Part shown: positions 11,740-23,658 of the stretch, piece after piece
Position numbering within the stretch: position 1 is the stretch's first letter
Layout of the letters: each line of letters begins with the position of its first letter
Assembly (NCBI RefSeq): GCF_947179165.1
Contig: NC_077245.1
Location: 21,427,740 to 21,491,739, forward strand
DNA length: 64,000 bases
From: Solanum dulcamara
Lineage: Eukaryota; Streptophyta; Magnoliopsida; Solanales; Solanaceae
Direction of reading: 5' to 3'
Translations under genes and position numbers: made by a program
The notes under the pieces: generated by a model
What the model was told of the DNA's origin: nothing
Database searches by the model: none
Seen by the model: the letters and a program-made list of their open reading frames with translations, nothing else

Positions 11740-14125
11740 TGTCACACCCCGGGAGGGTACCCTAGGCGTGGCTGACACTCGAAGGCCATTTCTAACCTCC
11801 GAGCAAACCACCTGGTCCAGTCACACATTCATTCAATCACATTCTCTTAGCGGAAAACTCAATTAATGACATACTATTCATAAATTAAGGCCAAGGCCAA
11901 ACAATAGTCGACTCGACAACAATTTTAAAAGGGTTACTCAAAAGAACAATCTAACATTTCTACACTCCGGTCTATGAAGCCTCTATCTACAATCTAGAAG
12001 GTGCCCATGACAAGCCCATGGCTACCAACAATAAAAATAAAGTAAGTGACATCAAAACTATACAAGAAGAGCTTAACATCCTCCGGAACTAGGAGGACTC
12101 ACCGTTAACTGGAGTGGATGTGGATCTTCAACAGAGCGCCGGTTGATGATCTCTGGTACCTGTCTCTGCATCATGAAATGATGTAGGCCAAATGGCGTCA
12201 GTACGTGGAATGTACTGGTATGTAAAATGGCCGATTGAAACGACATAAAGGAAACATCAAATCCATTGGAAACTCAACTCAAAAGAAATAGCAACTCAAT
12301 CAAGTGTCCTAGGTCTAAACAAGAATACGTGTTAGATGGGACCAATCGCATACCATTCAACTCAATCCGACTCAGAGTACTATCAAGACTTATGTGGGAG
12401 TTTCTCTTACCCGAAAACCATCACTTTTGAGCCAGTGAATATACAACAAGCCGACGTTGTTGCCGAGTCCGTTCATGCTTTGTCAGGGCATGAATGAGTC
12501 AACCAATCATGGATCCAATCCCACCAAGTCCTATAATGTCAGGACAAACATTTTGGGGAAGCATCCAACTTTAATGGTTCAATCCCCTCCTACGTTTGGC
12601 GATGTAGTTATTGGGTTCGAGTATGGACTTTACTCTCACCCAATTCGGTGCTCGATACTCCTCCCAAGACTCAATGCTCATAAAACTCCATCCAATCAAC
12701 TCAATCAAATCGTATCGACAAGTCTCATTTAAACCTCGTCAACTCATCAACTCTAGCACACAATCAATCATCTCCAAATCATGTTTTTCAAGAGTGAAAT
12801 TAAATGCACATTTATAACAACTCTCAAACATCACCAACCATTTCCTCTATTCGTTTAATCAATATTTAAGACTCAACACAACCTCAAGGATTTAAATTAA
12901 CAATTCAAGCTAAGCAACACTTTTAAGAAAACAATATCATTTATCATGATCTACATAGTCAAGAAAATCAATAAAGCATATTTAACAACTCTTCCTCATG
13001 AATTCATATTCACATAAAGGCTCTTTTTAGAAGTTTCTTGACTCAACCTCATCAACATAACAAGAATCACTTCAATAGATAACAAAACTCATTTGAACAC
13101 AACCCTAGTAAGAAACTCTATTTCTATGGACATTTATCCTCAAAGAAGGTAGGGGGCACATGGGTGGACTCAACCCATGTTTTGGATAGCCTTACATACC
13201 TTAGTGAAGACTTGAATAAACCTTGATGTTGGGTCTTCAATGGAGAACTCGAATCTTAAAACTCTTGGAAGCAATTCCTTATTAGAAATGGAGAAAAAGA
13301 AGAAGAGAGAGAGAAAGGCTCCTAGGGCTTTTTAGAGAGAGAGAGAGCTGAAAATATGATCTCAAAATGGTCTAGGTGATACATATATAATTTGGGACAA
13401 TTACCAAATTGCCCCTTCTCAAAAATCCTGATGCGATAGTGGCGCATCACGCCATTAAAACGCCAGGCTGATTACGCCTAAAAACCTGCACATCTTTTAG
13501 TGGCGCGTCGCGCTAGGGACCAAACTACTGAAGCACGTTTCTGACGCGATAGTAGCGCGTCGTGCCCTTACAGCGCCAAGGCCATATTTTCTAGGTTCTT
13601 GAATTTGGCTTGAAAAACCCTGCACATCTCATAGTGGCGCGCCGCGCCAGGGACCAAACTATTGAGGCATGTTTCTGGCGCGATAGTGTCGCATCGCGCC
13701 ACCGGGGCGGCAAGCCCATTTTTCCAGAAATTTCTACCCAGGCCTGAAATCCCTGCCGTGCTAGTTTATCTTAGGATCGTCATATCTTTTGACTCTGAAC
13801 TTCAAAATTTACGTTCTTGGTGGCGTTCGAAAGAAAACTCGATGACCTTTAATGGTCGTGGGCCACCCATATTGTCTTCCTTCAAAAGATAGGGTCGTTA
13901 GAAGTCGACCCCTTTAACGAACTCATCTAAAAACTTAGCCACGACAAACCTTTTGGACTTAGCTTGGTCCTAGGGGTCCTTTGTGACCCTACATCACTTC
14001 CAACACTCTTCAATTACTCAGGGACTCATCTTCGCTCAAGCATATGCTTCACAATAAATGAGTTCGACCTTACACATTTACAAGAAAGGTCTGAATCTTA
14101 GGGAAAATTTTTGAGGGGTGTTACA
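11740..14125 (-). mobile_element. Solo LTR D1 (Ty3-gypsy, minus), 2386 bp, TSD AGCAA
   Basis: Plus-strand ends are TGTCACACCCCGGG and GGGTGTTACA; on the minus strand it starts TGTAACACCCCTC. AGCAA flanks it on both sides (11735-11739 and 14126-14130), so it is a clean solo LTR. It is homologous to the LTR at 21239-23658, with an estimated 6-7 percent mismatch in the segments I aligned by eye. The right-hand LTR has the same AGCAA on its right side, showing that both derive from one insertion event followed by duplication. A TATA motif on the minus strand lies at about 13383-13391. The open frames at 12457-12817 and 13662-13892 lie inside this LTR and are not genes. Confidence 0.9.
13432..13720. 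repeat. CpG-rich inverted-repeat cluster in LTR D1
   Basis: Two units of about 150 bases, each with a GTGGCGCGTCGCGC-type block, the phrase AGGGACCAAACTA and a GCGCGATAGT block. One block, TGGCGCGCCGCGCCA at 13635-13649, is a near-palindrome. This is the most CpG-dense sequence of the region. The counterpart in the other LTR is at 22958-23255. Differences between copies are mostly C/T or G/A at CpG sites. Confidence 0.7.
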
Positions 14126-16001
14126 AGCAATTTGTTTAATCTATATTACGTAGATGTTCAAAGAAGTCATAATTAAATACATACAAATATATTGAAATGA
14201 TTATGGATATTTAAGTAAAATCCAGACTCAAATACTTTTAAACACATGTTGATGGTTAATTAACTAGTCTAACATGCATAAGGTGATATAGACAGACAAC
14301 TATTTTAACACCAAATCTAATAAGTAAAATATGGATAGTAAAATATGTAGCACATAAGTCCCCTCCCCCGCTTAAGCAACCCCATAAGTTATTTTATTAT
14401 ATATAGCAGTGTTTAAGTACAAATTGAAATTTAAAAAATAATTAAACATGAAATATTTATTAAACATAAAAAAAACTATCCAACTCTTGTCTCGACCCAA
14501 GCGAACTCTTCTTCGTGTCTTGAACTTAATATTCAAGTCCCTGTTAGCACACCAAAAAATACACACACACAAATGCGAGAGAATAAACACAGGCAATATA
14601 CAAAAGAAAGTATACAAAAAATGTATTATTTATTTTTAACATGAATGAAAGACTGAATGTTAAAAATTTAAAGTATAGCAAGCATGTTTTGAACAACCCA
14701 CTGATTTTAATACTTGTAAATCTTCAAATAAAATGGGTAGCATAACTTACTATACAAGAATTTATCTTAAGGTTGTCCTGATGGTTCACATACTTCTCAA
14801 AAAATAACTCTCCAAAGATAAAGTTTACAGACATATGAATTGAGGAGACATACCCGGATGACTTCCACAGAATGCATAAAGCATTCGAGCAATTCGACTA
14901 TTTTGAAACTAATAAAAGAACTCTAAATACAAAGAAAAGATCATAGAGGAATTTAAAGTCGATAAAGAACTAACCGGTTGAAGATTATCAAATAATAAAG
15001 AGATGAAGAAGATTCGAGATGTCAACAGCAGCCATCACGATCAAAACACTTGAGTAGTAATATTCACCACCAAAAAACAAATACCAAAGGAAAATATGAA
15101 AGCATATAAGTAATGTGAAAAGGAGTGGAGAAGAGAAGTTGTTCTCTTTTTTTAGTCAGTAAAATTGTGTAGGAAATGTCCGGTGCATAGAGCCAATGAT
15201 CAAGTTCAAGTGTTATCTCTTTATAAGGAGAACAGAGGGCATAGTAATAAAAGGTAGAATCAATTAAGAGTGAATCATGAAAGGTCTTTTCCTTAATCAC
15301 ATAAAGAGAATCAATAACATTTACCATAATAAGAATAAGTAAGAACTCAAAGAAATAAGGATTAGAGTTGTTCAATAATAACAAATATTAACTATAAATA
15401 TTATGAAAAAGGGAAATTGATCAAGGGATACTATATCTTACCATAATTAATTTTGAAAATAAGTAATCAATTAACAGGTCAAATTGTGCTATAATTAAGC
15501 TAAAATACACAAAATATTCTTATTTCAACAAGCTACATGATTAATTAAGGAAGTGAGATATGCCAAAATCAGTGAATAATCAAATTCATATCAAAGTTAC
15601 TCCAAACAACACATCAAGTTTTTACCAAATTAGTCCAAGAATCAGCAACTTAACGGTGTAAAAATACAAGGACATTGTTAATCATCAAAATTTCCAAAGG
15701 GAATACCTTATGTACAAACGGTTAGAAACATTATTGAATATTTAGAACAAATCAAGGCACCATGATACTTCAACAAAATCAAAACAATCTTGGTATGTCA
15801 AACAAAAGAATTCAGAAGGAGGTTGTGGTTAATCTAAAATCCATATACGAATCACATAAAATAAACAATGATCAATTTACAAAGAAAACAAGTAGTTGAA
15901 TAGGTGAAATGTCATAAGAAGAACATACTCGGGACAGATCTTTTGACGGATCCATCTCTAAAATAATGAAATCTTGAACTTTGTCTCAGTCGGAGCTCAC
16001 T
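14126..16001. repeat. LTR C sequence, second copy (after D1)
   Basis: Continues copy 1 of the LTR C duplication after the D1 insertion and carries on into unduplicated LTR C sequence (about 15346-16001). The same stretch recurs at 23659-25534, offset 9533-9534 bases. An open frame of 106 codons at 15064-15384 minus is identical in translation in the other copy; it covers the LTR promoter and leader and is not a plausible gene. Confidence 0.8.
15217..15230 (-). promoter_or_regulatory. TATA box of LTR C, copy 1
   Basis: CTCCTTATAAAGAG on the minus strand, equivalent to 11537-11550 and 24751-24764. Confidence 0.5.
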
Positions 16002-17080
16002 TATAACATCCCAAAAGTTTTTTTTAGCAAATACTTAAATTTTTGATTTATTGTATCTTGATAGTAAGGATATATTTTACTTTGCACTTCCTGAATGTGA
16101 ACTTGACGACATTGAAACTTGTTTAAAGTGTTATGGTGTAGTTATATAAACTACTCCTATTATGATTATCTTATTAAATTAATAAATGGACTAGATATTT
16201 ACAAAAGTGGGCAGCCTTTCTTTTTGTTATCATTTTATTTTATTTATTTCCCTTGGTTCTTATCCTCTCCACCACCCCTCCAATTTTGTTTTCTCCAAAG
16301 AAAAAAGACACTGAAGCCTCTCTTCTCTCATAATATTCATCCACTAAATCAGTCATCAAGACTTGCCTTGGTTGATCCCCAAACAACTCCACACGATTGA
16401 GGTAAGTTACAAACTCATTTTTGGACTGGACTGCTGTTAGTGTTTTTAGCATAATCCCTTGTATAAAGCTTTTTTTTAAGTGATTCAAGATGTTCTATAA
16501 AGATATTTCATCTTCCTACAACTTTCGTTCATTCCCCAAAACCCTATTTGTCTTGTATTTACTTGAAACTGGACGGGGAAGTACAAGGCAGGTGCTGCCC
16601 AGAATTATGTTTTTGCAAACTCTACATGTATTATTGTTAGTGTTTTGAGCATATGTTTTTATAAACAATGATTTTCGTGGTTATTTATTTTGGATTATAA
16701 ACTTAAGACATAGATCTAAAAGTTTTATGAAGGATATAAGGTCTAGTTTTTCCATTTTCATTTTCAAATTTTGGTTACAACCTGAGGTACTTGGCTTGCC
16801 GAAGTTACTGTTTTGGTAACATAGTTCGGTTGAAAATATGTTAGGCTTACTTTTACTGATAAATCTTATTTTATGTCAATATTATGGATATTCTAGAAAT
16901 TTAAGAGGACATTTAATGGTATTTTCAAGGTTGTTTATATCGTGTACAAGTTGAGGAACTTGAGACATTGGTTGGTCTACGATTTGAATTCTTGAAGTAG
17001 TGTTGGATTATTGTATGCTAAAAAACCGAGGTTTGTGTATAAACTCTTGTTACCTGTTAGTATATTTGAAATCCTATCTT
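16002..17080 (+). mobile_element. Truncated LTR E, first copy
   Basis: First 1.08 kb of LTR E, preceded by TCACT (15997-16001), the target-site duplication also found at the full copy (25530-25534). The start TATAACATCCC corresponds to TGTAACACCCC with transitions. The copy ends abruptly at 17080 in ATCCTATCTT, where the sequence switches to minus-strand integrase of element D. The full-length counterpart continues past the same ATCCTATCTT at 26604-26613. Confidence 0.85.
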
Positions 17081-17775
17081 CCAATGTCTGGATGGTGCAC
17101 TCTGCCTGGCCATCTGTCTGAGGATGGAAAGTCGTACTCAAGTTCACCTTCGAACCCAGTCCCTTCTGAAAGTATTTCCAAAATTGGGAAGTGAATTGAG
17201 CTCCTCTGTCTGAGATGATAGACAAGGGAACCCCATGCAGTCTGACGATCTCTTGAATGTACAACTTTGCAAAATCTTCTGCGGTGTCAGTAGTCTTAAC
17301 CGCCAAGAAGTGAGCTGATTTCGTCATCCTATCCACCATTACCCAAATCGAATCGTGTTGTTTTCTGGACTTTGGCAAACTAGTGATAAAGTCCATGTTG
17401 ATCATCTCCCACTTCCATTCCGGAATTTCTATGTTTTGGGCTAAACCATATGGCCTCTGATGCTCGACTTTTACCTGTTGGCAATTCGGGCACTTAGAAA
17501 CGAATTCTGCAATATCTCTCTTCATCCTACTCCATCAATAGACTTCCCTCAAGTCATGATACATTTTCGTAGAATCGGGATGGATAGAGTTTCTGGAACT
17601 ATGCGCTTCAGCCATAATCCTTCCTCGAACACCATCGACATCTGGTACACACAATCTGTTTTGGTATCTCAACACATCATCTCCCCCTTTGGTGAAAACC
17701 ATCACCCCTTGTTTGTAAACAACTTCCTTCAATCGAAGGAAGACGGGATCCTGATCTTGTTTCTCCTTTACCTTG
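17081..17775 (-). pseudogene. Integrase of element D, C-terminus lost
   Basis: On the minus strand the zinc-binding region includes SSRNSIHPDSTKMYHDL and [16 protein letters not shown]. The DDE core has MDFITSLPKSRKQHDSIW, VDRMTKSAHF, ISDRGAQFTSQFW and HPQTDGQAECTIQTLED, so both aspartates and the QAE glutamate motif are present. One stop at about 17533 sits where relatives have a double tryptophan. The frame relative to RNase H is shifted by a missing base near 17771-17774. After QTLED the 182-codon reading frame runs into LTR E sequence, so its last 30 or so residues are a fusion artefact of the rearrangement, not protein of this family. Confidence 0.9.
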
Positions 17776-18289
17776 CCACAAGGGAGGACGTAGACCCATC
17801 TCGAATGTTTACTCCACCTTCATTGTTCTCTTCGAGTCGAACTCCCAGTCGGGCTAATCTATGTACCTCCTTCACCAATTCCCTCCTTCCCTCCTCCACA
17901 TGGGCAGTGCTACCCATAGATAACCTGCTAAGAGCATCAACAACAACATTAGCTTTACCTGGATGGTAGAGGATGCTCATGTCATAGTCCTTGAGTAGTT
18001 CAAGCCATCTCCGTTGCCTCAGGTTGAGTTCCTTCTGGCTGAAGACATACTGTAAGCTCTTGTGATCGGTGAATACATCAACATGCACTCCATACAAGTA
18101 GCGGCGCCAATTTTTAAGCGCAAACACCACAGCTACCAGTTCAAGGTCATGAGTTGGGTAGTCCCTCTCATGAACCTTAAGCTGTCTGGAAGCATAAGCT
18201 ATCACTTTCCCCTTCTGCATCAGCACACAACCCAAACCAATTCTGGATGCATCATAGTAGACCACAAAGCCCTCTGTTCCGTCGGGCAA
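17776..18289 (-). pseudogene. RNase H domain of element D
   Basis: The frame reads [58 protein letters not shown] and [11 protein letters not shown], the four conserved RNase H blocks of Ty3 elements with the D-E-D-D residues in place. It joins the RT upstream in the same frame through a single TAG that replaces a conserved tryptophan. Downstream it loses frame just before the integrase. Confidence 0.9.
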
Positions 18290-18355
18290 GGTCAGGACAC
18301 GAGCAGTGGTTAGCTTGGCCTTCAGTTTCTGGAAACTCTCCTCACAAGCATCGGA

Positions 18356-19320
18356 CTATTGGAACTTAGCCTTCTTTTGGGTCAGCTTAGTCAATGGTGA
18401 TGATATGGATGAGAATCCCTCTACAAACCTTCGATAATAGCCGGCCAAACCCAAGAAGCTTCTTATCTCTGTCGGGGATGTGGCTATGAGCCAATTTTTC
18501 ACAGCTTCAATCTTTTGGGCGTCAACTTGAATACCATCTCCAGATACAATGTGGCCTAAGAAGGCCACTGATGCAAGCCAAAATTCACATTTAGAGAACT
18601 TTGCATACAATACCTGGTCTCTCAAAGTTTGTAAAATGACTCTAAGATGATAGGCGTGCTCCTCTTCATTCTTGGAGTAGACCAGAATATCATCTATGAA
18701 TACAATCACAAACATATCAAGATATGTTTTAAACACTCGGTTCATGAGATCCATGAAAGCTGTGGGGGCATTTGTCAACCCAAAGGACATGACCAAAAAT
18801 TCAAAATGGCCATAACTAGTCCGAAAAGCGATCTTCTGAATATCACACTCCCTCACCTTCAATTGATGGTAGCCGTATCTCAGATCTATCTTTGAGAAGC
18901 AAGTGGCACCTTGAAGTTGATCAAATAAGTCATCTATTCTGGGAAGAGGGTACTTATTCTTTATGGTGACCTTATTTAGCTGCCTGTAATCGATGCACAT
19001 TCTAAGGGACCCATCTTTCTTTTGCACAAATAAGACGGGAGCACCCCATGGTAAGACGCTCGGCCTAATGAATCCCTTATCTAACAAGTCTTTTAACTGC
19101 TCCTTCAACTCTTTTAACTCAGCCGGAGCCATTCTATATGGAGGGATAGAGATAGGCTGGGTATCAGGGAGAACATCAATCCCAAAGTTGATCTCCCTAT
19201 CAGGAGGGACTCCAGGTAGATCTTCGGGAAAGTCGTCGGGAAACTCATTGACAATCAGGACCGACTCGAGAGATGGGGACCCAACATTGTCATTTTTCAC
19301 TCGGACAATGTGATAGATAC
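18356..19320 (-). pseudogene. Reverse transcriptase of element D (FIDD motif intact)
   Basis: Part of the 464-codon open frame (18356-19750). Conserved RT blocks appear in order: the [18 protein letters not shown] linker, [84 protein letters not shown] and [13 protein letters not shown]. The catalytic pair is FIDD. It is the best-preserved RT in the window. The frame ends at a TAG just after KAKFQ, where relatives have tryptophan, so it is a nonsense change at a TGG codon. Confidence 0.93.
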
Positions 19321-19750
19321 ATCCTTTTGAGATTAGCTTCCTAGCCTTAAGGTAAGAAATAAACTTACCCTTAGGCATAACAGGACTACCCTTCCATTCT
19401 ATGACAGCTTCATTCAGGAATTTGAACTTAACAATCCGAGTCCTACAATCGATAGAGGCATAACAGACATAAAGCCAGTCCATGCCAAGAATCACATCAA
19501 AATCGACCATGTACAACTCAATTAAGTCGGCCAAGGTGTCTTTGTGATAGATTGACACAGTGCAGTCCCTATAGACTCTCTCAGCTAAGACAGAATCACC
19601 GACAGAAGTAGCTACACTGAAAGGCTCAAGAAGACATTCAGGAATTTTATTGAATTTACTAGCCACGTAAGGAGTCACAAAAAATAGCGTGGCACCCGGA
19701 TCTATCAAAACATAACAGTCAAGAGAAGAGACTCGAATCATACCCGTCAT
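19321..19750 (-). pseudogene. Aspartic protease of element D
   Basis: N-terminal part of the same open frame. The active-site region is [18 protein letters not shown], the DPGAT variant usual for these elements in place of DTG/DSG, followed by [19 protein letters not shown]. The visible methionine at 19750 is internal to the original polyprotein: the same frame extends upstream through a stop at about 19770 into the zinc-knuckle region. Confidence 0.85.
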
Positions 19751-21021
19751 GACGTTTGGAGAGTTCTTCTAATCTTGACGACTACCCATGGCATATAGGC
19801 AGTTTGTACCTCCACTCATACCTGAAGTAGTGCCCCTCTGATTTCCCCTAGCTGGCGGTGCGGTGGTAGAGAACTGAGCTCTGTCTCCCCATGCTGGACA
19901 CTCTCTCTGAAAATGGTCTATTTGGCCACACTTATAACAACCAGCCCTTCCCGCTCTGCACTCCCCAAGTGGAGCTTACCACACTTAACGCATGGTATCT
20001 TCCCTTGCGAACCTTGACCCATGCTAGCTTGGGATTGAGAACCCTAGGGTCTAAAATTCTGGCGACTCTATCCTTGCCAATTATACCTGTTTTGTGGCAT
20101 AGGAGCACTGGCAGTAGATGAGGCATAATTGGGAGGCCTCTTCTAGAAGAAGGACCTGTTGCCCTTGTTTTGCCTCTGTTCATTCTCATGGCCCACTGAT
20201 TTTGCCTTCTTACTCAGATCCTCCTCTCTGTCTTTTCTCTTCTCATCCTCTACCTGTTGAGCATACATCATCAATCTCGAAATATCCATGTCCGAGATTA
20301 ACAATGCTGCTTTGCACTCCTTCTTCACATGTCTCCCTAATCCGGAGACAAACTTCCTCATCTTTGACCTCATATCTGGGATCATTTCTGGAGCATACCT
20401 GGACAGCTGGATGAACTTCAGGCCATACTCCTTAACTGTCATACCTTCTTGTTTTAGGTTCACAAATTCCTCCACTTTCGCTTCCCTCAATTCTCGGGGA
20501 AAGAAGTGGTCAAGAAAGGCTTTCTCAAATTCATCCCACCTAGCAGGTTCAGCATCCTCACCCCTACCTTGCTCTCACTGGTTATATCAGATGTTTGCCA
20601 CATCCTTGAGTTGATAAGACACCAACTCAACCCCCTCAATTTCCGTAGCATGCATAGCTTTCAGAATTTTCCACATCTCATCAATAAAGTTTTGGGGGTC
20701 TTCGTCGACTTTAGAACCCGTGAATGCTGGCGGATTCATTCTCAAAAAGTCTCAAATTCTGGCGGCAGCAGACGGCTCTTGGGAACTAGAGCTAAGAGTT
20801 GACAAACTCTGGTTACCATTTTGGGCAGCTATTAATTGCGTGAGCATTGCAATCGCCCCACGAAATTTTGCCTCTGATGTGGGTGCAGGCAGAGTAGCAG
20901 ATACTTGAGGCGCCTCCGCATACCTCGCAGGTCGGCCTCTAGCCTTTGCCGGGCGTACCTCGGATTGGGGCATATCTGCATTTTCGGCATTCCTCTGGCT
21001 AGCAGTACGTTTTGGAGGCAT
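19751..21021 (-). pseudogene. Gag of element D with CCHC zinc knuckle
   Basis: Starts at the ATG at 21021 (MPPKRTASQRNAENADM), about 200 bases downstream of the primer site. It contains the capsid segment (PPAFTGSKVDEDPQNFIDEM, then WDEFEKAFLDHFFPRELREA and a VNLKQEGMTVKEYGLKF helix region) and the knuckle CYKCGQIDHFQREC near 19910-19950. The frame is cut by TGA at two positions near 20575-20590, both where tryptophan is expected, by another stop at about 20750, by stops in the QN-rich linker near 20040-20145, and by one missing base in the run at 19963-19966. Confidence 0.88.
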
Positions 21022-21222
21022 TATCTGTAACGTATAAACGCACGAATTAGAAGGGAAGTTTTATAGAGTTTAACTCCATCGCACGAATTCAGAGTACAAA
21101 AGAAGGGGAAAAATTCCTAATGCCTTATAGCCTCTTGCTTATAAGTGTGGTGCACAACACGCCCATAAGCAAGACTCTACTAGACACGGCTTCATAGACT
21201 CCCTAGGACTCTTGAACTCTGG

Positions 21223-21234
21223 GCTCTGATACCA
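21223..21234 (-). promoter_or_regulatory. Primer binding site of element D (initiator tRNA-Met)
   Basis: On the minus strand TGGTATCAGAGC, the complement of the 3' end of plant initiator tRNA-Met, four bases inside the 5' LTR. It confirms the minus orientation and the inner LTR boundary at 21239. Confidence 0.9.
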
Positions 21235-21238
21235 TATT

Positions 21239-23658
21239 TGTCACGCCCCGGGAGGGTACTCTAAGCGTGGCTGGCACTCGAAGGCTATTTTTGACCTCCG
21301 AGCGAACTACCTAGTAAGGTCACACATTCATTCAATCACATTCTCTTAGCGTAAAACTCAATTAATGATATACTGTTCATAAATTGAGGTTAAGACCAAA
21401 CAATCGTTGACTCGACAATAATTTTAAAAAGGGTTACTCAAAAGAACAATCCAACATTTCTACACTTCAGTCTATGAAGCCTCTATCTACAATCTAGAAG
21501 GTGCCCATGACAAGCCCATTGCTACCAACAATAAAAATAAAGTAAGTGACATCAAAACTATACAAGAAGAGCTCAACATCCTCCGGAACTAGGAGGACTC
21601 ACCGCTAATTGGGAGTGGATGTGGATCTTCAACGGAGCGCTGGTTGATGATCTCTGGTACCTGTCTCTGCATCATAAAACGATGCAGGCCAAATGGCATC
21701 AGTACGTGGAATGTACTGGTATGTAAAATAGCCGAATGAAACGACATAAAGGAAACATCAAATCCATCAGAAACTCAACTCAAAAGAAATAGCAACTCAA
21801 TCAAGTATCCTAGGTCTAAACAAGAATACGGTTTAGACGGGACCAATTGCATACCATTCAACTCAATCTAACTCAGAGTACTATCAAGACTTATGTAGGA
21901 GTTTCTCTTACCCGACAACCATCACTTATGAGCCTGTGATAGTACAACAAGCCGACGTTGTTGCCGAGTCCGTTCATGCTTTGCCAGGGCATGAACGAGT
22001 CAACCAATCATGGATCCAATCCCACTAAGTCCTATAATGTCAGGACAAATACTTTTGGGGAAGCATCCAACTTTAATGGTTCAATCCCCTCTTACGTTTG
22101 GCGATATAGTTATTGGGTTCGAGTATGGACTTTACTCTTACCCAATTCGGTGCTCGATACTCCTCCTAAGACTCAATGCTCATAAAACTCCATCCAATCA
22201 ACTCAATCAAATCGTATCGACAAGTCTCATTTAAACCTCGTCAACTCATCAACTCTAGCACACAATTAATCATCTCCAAATCATGTTTTCAAGAGTGAAA
22301 TTAAATGCACATTTATAACAACTCTCAAACATCACCAACTATTTCCTCTATTCGTTTAATCAATATTTAAGACTCAACACAACCTCAAGGCTTTAAATTA
22401 ACAATTCAAGCTAAGCAACACTTTTAAGAAAACAATATCATTTATCATAATCTACATAGTCAAGAAAATCAATAAAGCATATTTAACAACTGTTCCTCAT
22501 CAATTCATATTCACATAAAGGCTCTCTTTAGAAGTTTCTAGACTCAACCTCATCAACATAACAAAAATCACTTCAATAGATAACAAAACTCATTTGAACA
22601 CAACCTTAGCAAGAAACTCCATTTCTATGGACATTTATCCTCAAAGAAGGTAGGGGGCACATGGGTGGACTCAACCCATGTTTTGGATAGCCTTACATAC
22701 CTTAGTGAAGACTTGAAGAAAACCTTGATGTTGGGTCTTCAATGGAGAACTCGAATCTTTAAACTCTTGGAAGCAATTCCTTGTTAGAAATGGAGAAGAA
22801 CAAGAAGAGAGAGAGAGAAAAAGAGGCTCCTAGGGCTTTTTACAGAGAGAGAGAGCTGAAAATATGATCTCAAAATGGTCTAGGGTGATACATATATAAT
22901 TTAGGACAATTACCAAATTGCCCCTTCTCAAAAAGTTCTGAAAAATAGGTAAAAATGCTCCTGACGCGATAGTGGCACGTCGCGCCATTGCAGCGCCAGG
23001 CTGATTACGCCTAAAAACCTGCACATCTTTTAGTGGCGCGCCGCGCCAGGGACCAAACTACTAAGGCACGTTTCTGGCGCGATAGTGGCGTGTCGTGCCC
23101 TTATAGCGCCAAGGCCATATTTTCTAGGTTCTGGAATTTGGCTTGAAAAACCCTGCACATCTCATAGTGGCGCGCCGCACCAGGGACCAAACTACTGAGG
23201 CATGTTTCTGGCGTGATAGTGGCGCATCGCGCCACTGGGGCGCCAAGCCCATTTTTCCAGAAATTTTTACCCAGGCTTGAAATCCCTGTCGTGCTAGTTC
23301 ATCTTAAGATCGTCATATCTTTTGACTCTGAACTCCAAAATTTTCGTTCTTGGTGGCGTTGGAAAGAAGACTCGATGAACTTTAATGGTCGTGGGCCACC
23401 CATATTGTCTACCTTCAAAAGATAGGGTCGTTAGAAGTCGACCCCTTTAACGAACTCATCCAAAAACTTAGCCACGACGAACCTTTTGGACTTAGCTTGG
23501 TCCTAGGGGTTCTTTGTGACCTCACATCACCTCCAACACTCTTGAATTACTCAAGGACTCATCTTAACTCAAGCATATGTTTCACAATAAATGAGTTCGA
23601 CCTTACACATATACAAGAAAGGTCTGAATCTTAGGAAAATTTTTTGAGGGGTGTTACA
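21239..23658 (-). mobile_element. 5' LTR of element D, 2420 bp, AGCAA on its outer side
   Basis: Plus-strand ends are TGTCACGCCCCGGG (inner) and GGGTGTTACA (outer), followed by AGCAA at 23659-23663. Homologous to solo LTR D1 with many CpG-type transitions between them. TATA motif on the minus strand near 22891-22900. CpG-rich inverted repeats at 22958-23255. Open frames inside it are shadows. Confidence 0.9.

Larger units (their letters stand above)
17081..23658 (-). mobile_element. Ty3-gypsy element D (minus), truncated at its integrase
   Basis: Contains, on the minus strand, a 5' LTR (21239-23658), a primer binding site (21223-21234), gag (from 21021), protease, RT, RNase H and integrase up to the breakpoint at 17081. 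The integrase C-terminus, 3' region and 3' LTR are missing. The missing 3' LTR is represented by solo LTR D1, which has the same target-site duplication. Gag and pol were probably a single frame: the apparent frame change is explained by one missing base in a C run at 19963-19966. Lineage looks like Del/Tekay, but no chromodomain can be seen because of the truncation. Confidence 0.85.

Noticed and set aside
12457..12817. Small proteins repeated at 21958-22234
   Set aside because: They lie inside the two D LTRs, with coding frames differing between copies; no family recognised.
15064..15384. 106-residue minus-strand protein, identical at 24598-24918
   Set aside because: Identity is due to the recent 9.5-kb DNA duplication, and the frame covers the LTR promoter and leader. 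The third copy at 11363-11656 has a different N-terminus.
16119..16400. 93-residue protein conserved at 25652-25933
   Set aside because: Located inside LTR E; the similarity is from DNA duplication, not selection.
21223..21234. Part of a tRNA-Met gene
   Set aside because: Position directly inside an LTR identifies it as a primer binding site.
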